From positions 1 to 5,034 of the forward strand of contig CATXXC010000036.1 in the NCBI GenBank assembly GCA_958403385.1: a stretch of 5,034 nt of DNA, in the 5' to 3' direction. The notes under the pieces were generated by a model. It worked only from the letters and a program-made list of their open reading frames with translations. It did no database searches and was not told the DNA's origin. The stretch's first letter is position 1. The number at the start of each line of letters is the position of its first letter. Source of the stretch: an uncultured Collinsella sp. Its GTDB lineage: Bacteria > Actinomycetota > Coriobacteriia > Coriobacteriales > Coriobacteriaceae. Of this stretch, positions 1 through 4,982 are shown piece after piece. The position numbers were made by a program, and so were the translations under genes.

Positions 1-3
1 CTT

Positions 4-55
4 CGTTAAACGGGCGCTAGGGCGTCACCCTTACACCAACATTTTCGACGCGATC
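4..55 (+). repeat. Left arm of a 52-bp perfect inverted repeat
   Basis: These 52 bases are the exact reverse complement of 4983-5034, so the two arms bracket almost the whole window, with 4927 bp between them. The arm begins CGTTAAACGGGCGCTAGG and ends CGACGCGATC. No recombinase or transposase is encoded between the arms. Only three bases lie outside this arm and none outside the other, so target-site duplications cannot be tested. It may be a copy of a dispersed intergenic repeat at which an assembly stopped, or an arm of an invertible or mobile unit. The repeat itself is certain; its nature is not. Confidence 0.9.
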
Positions 56-102
56 AGCACTTAATGTGCTTTCCGTCTTGCGCAGGACTGTAGAGCAGGA
101 AA
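56..102 (+). repeat. Left copy of a hairpin-bearing short repeat
   Basis: Bases 58-102 align without gaps to the reverse complement of 4781-4825, with 40 of 45 identical. The last 21 bases (82-102) match perfectly. The copy opens with a hairpin, AGCAC (56-60), loop TTAAT, GTGCT (66-70). The same loop and inner stem occur in the right copy with different outer stem bases. Within the core, AGCAGGA-like units repeat at a 13-base interval. Unlike the right copy it is not flanked by clear 34-bp arms. A possible degenerate remnant of one arm, CCGCTCTCAGGGGC, lies at 128-141. The function is unknown; it may be a small structured RNA or a REP/MITE-like element. Confidence 0.7.
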
Positions 103-238
103 GTTCACATGCGCCGCCCGGCTCCCGCCGCTCTCAGGGGCATCTCTCATGCAAAAACTTTTGTTGGGTAAAGTCCGAGGTCAGTGGCGTTTTATACCGA
201 GAAATCCAAAAAAGTTGAAAATTCATTACAAATTTGCG
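103..238. other. Gene-free upstream stretch
   Basis: I see no coding region here, and none in 1-338 as a whole. The only small symmetry is CAAAA-AC-TTTTG at 152-163. The composition turns A/T-rich from about 190. The run at 207-236, just upstream of the promoter -35 box, could act as an UP element for RNA polymerase. Nothing else in the stretch can be assigned. Confidence 0.5.
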
Positions 239-267
239 TTGACTTTAGGTAACTAAAGTTTCATACT
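239..267 (+). promoter_or_regulatory. Sigma-70-type promoter for the leader and cstA
   Basis: The -35 box is TTGACT (239-244, five of six consensus bases) and the -10 box is CATACT (262-267, four of six), separated by exactly 17 bp and preceded by an A/T-rich tract. Transcription would start near 274. That gives a leader of about 200 nt up to the attenuator and about 235 nt up to the cstA start codon. This is a prediction from sequence only. Confidence 0.65.
242..259. promoter_or_regulatory. Palindromic candidate operator inside the promoter
   Basis: ACTTTAGGTAACTAAAGT is a perfect inverted repeat with 7-bp arms (242-248 and 253-259) around GTAA. It fills most of the spacer between the -35 and -10 boxes and overlaps the -35 box, a position where a bound dimeric protein would block RNA polymerase. 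I cannot name the regulator. The half-site slightly resembles metal-dependent DtxR-type sites, but not closely enough to assign. Confidence 0.5.
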
Positions 268-338
268 CCTTTTCAACCACTGGGGGATGTGAACACGCAC
301 GGATCGTTCGCATCATGATTGAAGAGGATTTCTTAGAC

Positions 339-383
339 ATGTTCACGCATCAGCTAAACATTATCAGCGTAGTAATTATCTGA
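339..383 (+). CDS. Putative Ile/Val-rich leader peptide, 14 aa
   Basis: The reading frame encodes MFTHQLNIISVVII and stops at TGA (381-383). The ribosome binding site GAAGAGGA lies at 321-328, ten bases before ATG 339. That is why this start is preferred over the in-frame ATG at 315, which has no good site. Seven of the last nine residues are Leu, Ile or Val, written with codons CTA, GTA, GTA and ATT. I found neither CTA nor GTA in frame in the following 629-codon gene, and saw no ATT there. The frame sits between a promoter and an intrinsic terminator, and its end overlaps a hairpin. That is the arrangement of amino-acid attenuator peptides such as those of ilv operons. Starvation for charged Ile or Val tRNA would stall the ribosome at 360-380. 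The peptide itself probably has no function after synthesis. Confidence 0.65.
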   Translation: MFTHQLNIISVVII

Positions 384-431
384 TGCGGGTTAGCACATAC
401 AGCTAGCCCGTACGATAACGGGCGGCTGATG
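346..431 (+). promoter_or_regulatory. Leader RNA with competing hairpins
   Basis: Several stems can form and exclude one another. Stem A pairs CGCATCAG (346-353) with CTGATGCG (380-387) around the Ile/Val codons. An alternative to A pairs CATCAGC (348-354) with GCTGATG (425-431). Stem B pairs GGGTTAGC (387-394) with GCTAGCCC (402-409), with one G-U pair. Stem C pairs GCCCGT (406-411) with ACGGGC (418-423) and shares bases with B. A possible antiterminator pairs 421-427 with 440-446, allowing two G-U pairs; this would capture part of the 5' arm of the terminator. The pairings are read from the sequence; the switching order is inferred. Confidence 0.5.
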
Positions 432-434
432 AAG

Positions 435-473
435 ATGAGGGCCGTCGAGCGCAACCGACGGCCCTCATTTTTT
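435..473 (+). terminator. Intrinsic terminator in the cstA leader (attenuator)
   Basis: ATGAGGGCCGTCG (435-447) pairs perfectly with CGACGGCCCTCAT (456-468) around an eight-base loop, and is followed by a run of T to 473. It lies between the promoter and the cstA start with no complete protein gene before it except the 14-codon frame. It therefore most likely serves conditional termination of the cstA transcript. The alternative is that it ends an upstream transcript entering from the left. Confidence 0.85.
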
Positions 474-493
474 ATGTCTAGGAAGTTCTTTTT

Positions 494-501
494 AGAGGAG
501 G
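494..501 (+). promoter_or_regulatory. Ribosome binding site of cstA
   Basis: AGAGGAGG is a near-perfect Shine-Dalgarno sequence seven bases before ATG 509, and it fixes that start. An ATG directly followed by TAA lies between them (504-509) and shares its last base with the cstA start codon. It is too close to the site to be used efficiently. Confidence 0.85.
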
Positions 502-508
502 AAATGTA

Positions 509-2398
509 ATGAACGGAGTTTTGCTCATGGTTGTGGCCGCGGCGGTGCTCGCCTGCGGCTATCTGGGCTACGGCCGCTGGCTGGCCAACAAGTGGGGCGT
601 TGACAAAGAGGCCCTCACGCCGGCCAAGCGCATGAAGGACGGCAACAGCTTCTCGCCCGTCTCCGCCTTCACTGCGTTTTCGCACCAGTTCAGCTCGATC
701 TGCGGTGCTGGCCCTGTCACGGGTACGATCGTCGCCATGGCCTTTGGCTGGCTGCCCGTCGTGCTCTGGGTCCTCGTCGGCGGCATCTTCTTTGGCGCCG
801 TCCACGACTTTGGTGCCCTGTACGCTTCGATGAAGAACAACGGCAAGTCACTCGCTCAGCTCATCGAGAAGTATATCGGCAAGACCGGCCGTCGCCTGTT
901 CCTGCTGTTCTGCTGGCTGTTCTGCATCATCGTCATCGCCGCCTTTACCGACATGGTCTGCAAGACGTTCATGTTCACCCCGGCCGTTGACGCTTCTGGT
1001 GCTGCTACCGGTGCCATCGACTTCACCAAGTCCTATGCCGCCGGCTGCGCTGGTACCATCTCCATCCTGTTCACCTTCGTCGCTATCGCCTTTGGTTGGG
1101 CCCAGAAGAAGTTCAACCTCACCGGCGCTGCCGAGTTCGTCACCGGCGTGGTCCTCATGGTTCTCATGTTCGCCGTCGGTATGCAGTTTCCGGTCTACCT
1201 GGATAAGTTCCAGTGGTTCGCCGTCGTCATGGTCTACCTGGTCTTCGCTGGCGCTATGCCCATCCAGATGCTCAAGACCCCGCGTGACTACCTCACTTCC
1301 ATCATGATGATCGTCATGATCGTCTGCGCTGTCCTCGGCATCGTCGTCCTGGGCGTCAACGGTCAGGCCACTATCACCGCTCCGGTCTTCACCGGCTTCT
1401 CCACTGCCTCCGGCATGATGTTCCCGGTCCTGTTCGTCTCCGTCGCTTGCGGTGCTCTCTCCGGTTTCCACAGCCTCGTTTCTTCCGGCACCTCTTCCAA
1501 GCAGGTCGAGAAGGAGCAGGACGCCGTCAAGGTCGGTTACGGCGCAATGATCGTCGAGTCCTTCGTCGGCATCCTTGCCATCATCGTTGCCGGCATCATG
1601 TTCTCCGATATGAACACCGCCGGTACCGGCGCCCTCAACGCCGGTGTCGCTTCCACCCCGTTCCAGATCTTCGCCGCTGGCATCTCCCGCGGTATGCAGG
1701 CCTTCGGTGTTGACGGCACGCTCGCTACCGTCTTCATGACCATGAATGTTTCCGCTCTGGCCCTGACCTCGCTCGACGCCGTCGCCCGCATCGCCCGCAC
1801 CTCGTTCTCCGAGTTCTTTGCCCAGACCAACGACGCCCTGGCCATCGAGTCCAAGGCCGGCTACATGAAGGTCCTCGGCAACCCCTGGTTCGCCACGGTC
1901 GTCACCCTGCTTCCCGGTCTCGCCCTCGCTTTTGGTGGCTATGCCAACATCTGGCCGCTCTTTGGTGCTTCCAACCAGCTGCTCGGCGGCATGACCATGA
2001 TCACCCTCGCCGTGTTCTGCAAGTGCACCGGCCGCAAGGGTTGGATGCTCTACGTGCCCGTCGTCTTCCTGCTCTGCTGCACCTTCACCTCGCTGGTCCA
2101 GAGCGCCATGGGCTGCATGACCGCCGTCCAGGCCTACGGTTTCTTCGGTACCATCCCGGCTACCGCCACCACGGCCGCCGTCTCCGTCGCCGCCACCAAG
2201 GGCCTGCAGCTCGTCTTTGCCGTCCTGCTGATGGTCCTGGGCCTCATCGTCGCCGTCAACTGCCTCAAGGAGTTCTTCGGCAAGGAGGCTGGCTCCATGC
2301 CTGATGAGGAGCCCGAGTGGTCCGATATGGGCAAGGCCGAGTACGGTCGCGCCGCTGCCGCCGAGGCTCCTGCCGACGCCGAGGCCGTCAAGGCCTAG
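509..2398 (+). CDS. cstA: CstA-family carbon starvation / pyruvate-peptide transporter
   Basis: The 629-residue product is a polytopic inner-membrane protein of the CstA family. Members in enteric bacteria (CstA, BtsT) import pyruvate and have been linked to peptide use. Family signatures are clear: SHQFSSICGAGP at residues 58-69, then FGWLP and GAVHDF (79-101), and GALSGFHSLVSSGTSSKQ at 315-332. Hydrophobic segments run along most of the chain. The last 45 or so residues form a hydrophilic Ala/Glu/Asp-rich cytoplasmic tail. The protein is shorter than the roughly 700-residue E. coli proteins, as in other short-form homologues. Codon use is strongly biased to C-ending codons, with no in-frame GTA, which suggests high expression. 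Regulation appears to combine a promoter palindrome and a leader attenuator. The gene is monocistronic, with a terminator 40 bases after its stop. The family is secure; the substrate (pyruvate, peptides or another compound) is not determined. Confidence 0.93.
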   Translation: MNGVLLMVVAAAVLACGYLGYGRWLANKWGVDKEALTPAKRMKDGNSFSPVSAFTAFSHQFSSICGAGPVTGTIVAMAFGWLPVVLWVLVGGIFFGAVHDFGALYASMKNNGKSLAQLIEKYIGKTGRRLFLLFCWLFCIIVIAAFTDMVCKTFMFTPAVDASGAATGAIDFTKSYAAGCAGTISILFTFVAIAFGWAQKKFNLTGAAEFVTGVVLMVLMFAVGMQFPVYLDKFQWFAVVMVYLVFAGAMPIQMLKTPRDYLTSIMMIVMIVCAVLGIVVLGVNGQATITAPVFTGFSTASGMMFPVLFVSVACGALSGFHSLVSSGTSSKQVEKEQDAVKVGYGAMIVESFVGILAIIVAGIMFSDMNTAGTGALNAGVASTPFQIFAAGISRGMQAFGVDGTLATVFMTMNVSALALTSLDAVARIARTSFSEFFAQTNDALAIESKAGYMKVLGNPWFATVVTLLPGLALAFGGYANIWPLFGASNQLLGGMTMITLAVFCKCTGRKGWMLYVPVVFLLCCTFTSLVQSAMGCMTAVQAYGFFGTIPATATTAAVSVAATKGLQLVFAVLLMVLGLIVAVNCLKEFFGKEAGSMPDEEPEWSDMGKAEYGRAAAAEAPADAEAVKA

Positions 2399-2437
2399 TC
2401 GGTCGGACGGGTTGAATCTCTCATCCATATGACTCGG

Positions 2438-2477
2438 AAAGACCGGGTCCGCAACGACGCGGACTCGGTCTTTTTTT
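2438..2477 (+). terminator. Intrinsic terminator of cstA
   Basis: AAAGACCGGGTCCGC (2438-2452) and GCGGACTCGGTCTTT (2459-2473) form a 15-bp stem with one G-U pair and a six-base loop, followed by seven T (2471-2477). It ends the cstA transcript and separates it from the next gene, which therefore needs its own promoter. The A run at the foot of the stem could also let it work on the opposite strand. Confidence 0.9.
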
Positions 2478-2518
2478 CATGCGAAAGCGGGTGACGCTCG
2501 AGTGTTCTCGCAGATGTT

Positions 2519-2548
2519 TTGCGTGGATAAGGGCGTGCGTTGTACCAT
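2519..2548 (+). promoter_or_regulatory. Weak candidate promoter of the second gene
   Basis: TTGCGT (2519-2524) and TACCAT (2543-2548) are 18 bp apart, matching the consensus at three and four of six positions. A promoter is expected here because a strong terminator isolates the gene from cstA, but this exact choice is uncertain. TATAGA at 2548-2553 is an alternative -10 box. Confidence 0.3.
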
Positions 2549-2571
2549 ATAGACGTATATGTGTACATATG
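2546..2571. promoter_or_regulatory. Repeated CATATR half-sites, possible operator
   Basis: CATATA (2546-2551), its inverse TATATG (2556-2561) and CATATG (2566-2571) start exactly 10 bp apart. The second and third also form a perfect palindrome, ATATGT-GT-ACATAT (2557-2570). Alternating half-sites at one-helical-turn spacing between promoter and start codon could bind a regulator. A/T-rich chance symmetry is the alternative. Confidence 0.35.
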
Positions 2572-2582
2572 AAAGGGGCCCC

Positions 2583-4742
2583 GTGGCCAAGACGGTATAT
2601 TCCGATAATCAAAACAATGTCGATGCTTTGGCTGAGCGCCTGAGCAGCCAGACGTCGCTTTCTGCCGAGCGCGCCAAGCTGGTTGCCTACGACCTGCTCT
2701 GCCGCAAGGCGCTCAAGATTAAGTCGAGTGCGCTGGCGCAGATTTTCCGCTCCGTCGATAAGGAGTGCGACACCAAGGCGATGCGCGATGAGCTTATCGC
2801 GGCAAAGATCGTGACCAAGATCGAGGGTAGCGGCATTAACGGCCGGCCGGCGTTCTATACCATCAATGCCGAGATTCATGATGCCCAGGAGCAGCCTGTC
2901 GAGGATTCCGTTGAGGCGCCTGCTGCGGAAGAAGTCGCCCCGCGTGAGCATATCGATACTGACGAGCTGCTCGATGAGCATGTCGTGCGTGCCTTTACTG
3001 CCAAGGCGGGCCGAGGCGGCTTTGGCGGGGGCGGCAAGCGCGATGCGCAGCGCCGCGCTCAGCAGGAGCGATTCCGTCGTGCTGTGGCTCAAAAGGATGG
3101 GGCCGTTACCGATGTTGTCGAGAACGAGCCTGTCGCCGAGCCGCAGGAGCCTGTGAAAGAGGAAAAGTCCGCTGAGCCTCAGGAACCCAAGCGTTGTCGC
3201 GGTGCGCATTTTAAGGCCGAGCAGCAGGATGTTGTGCGCGAGGCCGAAGAGGCTGCCGAGGTTGCAGACGATTCCGAGAAGCCGGCCAAGAAGGCCTCAG
3301 ACTCGTGCCGTCCCGGTCGCGGCTTCGCAGGTCGCGCGTACCCTGTAAAGCGTCAGGAGAAGGTCAATCAGGTTCCGGAGGCGCGGGCCGAGAAGGCCGT
3401 GAAGCCTGCCGAGCCGGAAGTCCGTGAACAGAAGCCTGTTGATGAGCAGACTGCGTCCGATACGGAGACTCAGGGCCAGCAACCTGCGGTTGAACAGACG
3501 GGGGAGGGTACTTCGAGCAAGCCTCGCCGCCGCCGTCATCGTGGCGGTCGCGGCTCTAACGCTCAGGATGCCGCCGAGAATGTAGCGCCGCGCGACGAAG
3601 ATGCGAAGGTAGATGCTCCAATGGAGCAGCCCAAGCGTCAGCCGGCGAAGGATGGCAAGCCCGAACGTTCGCAGAAGCAGACGTCTACTTCGAAACGTGA
3701 GCGCAGTGTCCAAGGCGATTCTAAGCGCAAGTCTCAGAAGAAGCCCGATTCTGCTGCAGCAGATACGGCTGCCCAGCAGACTGAGTCGACTACCCATGGC
3801 GAGGTTTCGGCGTTTGCCCTGGCCCGCGTTCTGGGCAGGCAGCTGCTCAAGGTCGTCCCCACGCCCACGGCGCTCTCCAAAATTAAGGAGCAGCAGACCC
3901 AGATTGTTAAGGTCGAGGGCAAGGACGGCAAGAAAGCTCCACAGCGCGCCCAGCACAACGAGATGTCCAATCGCAAGATTGCCGAGGAAATCGCAATCAT
4001 TCAGGCTTGGGTCGAGCAAAACCGCGGTGCCGATACGCCGGTTGCCTCGCGCCGCCAGCGCGCCTACCAGATCTTCAATGACGAAAAAGCTTTTGACGGC
4101 AAGCATGGCGAGCGCCTGATCAGGCGTATGACCGAAAAGGGCATCAGCATGCAGGCGATCAAGGTCGCCCCCAATCGCCCCGTGCACTTTACGGGCTTCT
4201 TTACGCTGGGTGCCGACAAGCCGTTCATTATGGTCGAGAACCTGGATACCTATGACGAGATCGTCAAGCTCCTGCGCGGACGCAAACATGCCAAGCTCTT
4301 TGGTACCAAGGTGGGCGGCGTGATTTTTGGCGGCGGCTGCAAGGCAAGCGTCTCGCACGCACTGGATGATTATCTGGCCGAGATTGGCTATCGCTTTAAC
4401 TACGTCTACTACGTGGGCGATATCGATCGCGAGGGCGCGCGCATCGTCGAGCAGGCTCGCAATGCCAATGTGGTTGAGATTCGCCTGCATGCCGGCATGT
4501 ACCGCGCCATGCTCGCCGAGCATAAGCGTCGCGTGAAGGCCGGCGGCGAGTGCGAGCCCGCGGCTGCCAACCAGGGCGTGCCGCAGAACCTGGCAGCGAC
4601 GATCAAGGATCTGCCCATGGTCACGCGCGTGCAGTTCCGCAACGTGCTGCGCGAGGGCGGGCGCATTCCGCAGGAGATCCTGATGACCGCAGACTATCGG
4701 GATGGCGACTCGGGAAGCTTCGACCGCATGCTCAACAACTAG
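2583..4742 (+). CDS. Orphan JetD-like TOPRIM-domain protein with disordered middle
   Basis: I do not recognise a named gene. GTG 2583 is chosen because GAAAGGGG (2571-2578) precedes it; ATG 2559 in the same frame has no ribosome binding site. The product has 719 residues. Residues 1-97 form a compact, probably helical and winged-helix-like domain. Residues 100-403 are low-complexity, rich in Glu, Lys, Ala, Pro and Gln. They include EPQEP twice (186 and 198) and Arg/Gly patches at 144-153 and 313-324 (KPRRRRHRGGRG), as in nucleic-acid-binding tails. The C-terminal part (404-719) has IFNDEK, then MVEN with Glu552, a glycine-rich GGVIFGGG turn (578-585), and YYVGDIDREG with Asp613, Asp615 and Glu617. 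That order fits the metal-binding TOPRIM-like fold of JetD (DUF2220), the nuclease subunit of the Wadjet SMC system. No jetA, jetB or jetC is present here. A DNA or RNA cleavage or processing role is inferred; other TOPRIM families such as RNase M5 or OLD remain possible. Confidence 0.8.
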   Translation: MAKTVYSDNQNNVDALAERLSSQTSLSAERAKLVAYDLLCRKALKIKSSALAQIFRSVDKECDTKAMRDELIAAKIVTKIEGSGINGRPAFYTINAEIHDAQEQPVEDSVEAPAAEEVAPREHIDTDELLDEHVVRAFTAKAGRGGFGGGGKRDAQRRAQQERFRRAVAQKDGAVTDVVENEPVAEPQEPVKEEKSAEPQEPKRCRGAHFKAEQQDVVREAEEAAEVADDSEKPAKKASDSCRPGRGFAGRAYPVKRQEKVNQVPEARAEKAVKPAEPEVREQKPVDEQTASDTETQGQQPAVEQTGEGTSSKPRRRRHRGGRGSNAQDAAENVAPRDEDAKVDAPMEQPKRQPAKDGKPERSQKQTSTSKRERSVQGDSKRKSQKKPDSAAADTAAQQTESTTHGEVSAFALARVLGRQLLKVVPTPTALSKIKEQQTQIVKVEGKDGKKAPQRAQHNEMSNRKIAEEIAIIQAWVEQNRGADTPVASRRQRAYQIFNDEKAFDGKHGERLIRRMTEKGISMQAIKVAPNRPVHFTGFFTLGADKPFIMVENLDTYDEIVKLLRGRKHAKLFGTKVGGVIFGGGCKASVSHALDDYLAEIGYRFNYVYYVGDIDREGARIVEQARNANVVEIRLHAGMYRAMLAEHKRRVKAGGECEPAAANQGVPQNLAATIKDLPMVTRVQFRNVLREGGRIPQEILMTADYRDGDSGSFDRMLNN

Positions 4743-4749
4743 GGCGTTC

Positions 4750-4886
4750 GGCCCCGGGAGAGTGGGGACACCGGCTTAGGTTTCCTGCTCTACAGTCCTG
4801 CTCACGACGGAGGCCACATTAAGTGGCCTCCTGTTCGTGCGGAACTCGCGATAAACCTAAGCCGGTGTCCCCGCTCTCCCGGGGCC
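4750..4886. repeat. 137-bp palindromic element with internal hairpin
   Basis: The arms at 4750-4783 and 4853-4886 are 34 bp each and complementary except at one position (T4763 opposite G4873, which still pairs as G-U in RNA). Inside is a perfect 9-bp hairpin, GGAGGCCAC (4809-4817), loop ATTAA, GTGGCCTCC (4823-4831). It is extended across an internal loop by CACGA (4803-4807) and TCGTG (4835-4839). The element starts eight bases after the stop of the second gene, so it may shape the 3' end of that mRNA, but no U run follows as in an ordinary terminator. It resembles a MITE, a REP/BIME-like unit or a structured RNA. I could not match it to a named family. Confidence 0.75.
4781..4825 (-). repeat. 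Right copy of the hairpin-bearing short repeat
   Basis: On the minus strand this matches 58-102, with 40 of 45 bases identical and a perfect 21-base block at 4781-4801. It lies within the palindromic element, spanning the end of its left arm and the central hairpin. The direct unit GAGCAGGA occurs twice at a 13-base interval in this strand. Because this copy has full arms and the left copy does not, the left one is probably a diverged or truncated relative. Confidence 0.75.
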
Positions 4887-4982
4887 TGTGGCTACTTGGT
4901 TGTCGCAAGCGGCTCGCTTTTCGGAACTGGGCTGATATTTTCTAGATGAAAGGCGCTCTTGGTCCTAACGGGCTTGGGGCGC
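4887..4982. other. Non-coding stretch between repeats
   Basis: No gene is supported here. A small hairpin, AAGCG (4907-4911), loop GCT, CGCTT (4915-4919), ends in four T and could be a weak terminator. The frame from ATG 4946 into the terminal repeat has no ribosome binding site. Confidence 0.4.

Noticed and set aside
289..318. GTG-initiated nine-codon frame overlapping ATG 315
   Set aside because: The G-rich tract before it is only two bases from the start codon, and the peptide has no regulatory pattern.
315..383. Longer 22-codon version of the leader frame starting at ATG 315
   Set aside because: It shares the frame but lacks a good ribosome binding site, while GAAGAGGA fits ATG 339. The Ile/Val end is the same either way.
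274..436. A classical metabolite riboswitch in the cstA leader
   Set aside because: I compared by eye with the cores of c-di-GMP-I, THF, fluoride, preQ1 and ZTP aptamers and saw no match. The short Ile/Val frame explains the layout better. A covariance-model search would settle it.
848..2428. Long minus-strand open frame of 526 codons opposite cstA
   Set aside because: Its product is an Asp/Gly/His/Glu-rich string without domain features, as expected when C-ending codons of a real gene are read backwards. The + strand has the CstA signatures and the ribosome binding site.
3297..4523. Minus-strand open frame of 408 codons opposite the second gene
   Set aside because: It is Leu/Arg/Ala-rich without recognisable motifs and lies fully within the TOPRIM-like gene. 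It also has no sign of its own promoter.
2583..4742. A complete Wadjet (JetABCD) defence system
   Set aside because: Only a JetD-like C-terminal domain is visible. The neighbour is a transporter, and no SMC, kleisin or KITE subunit is present in the window.
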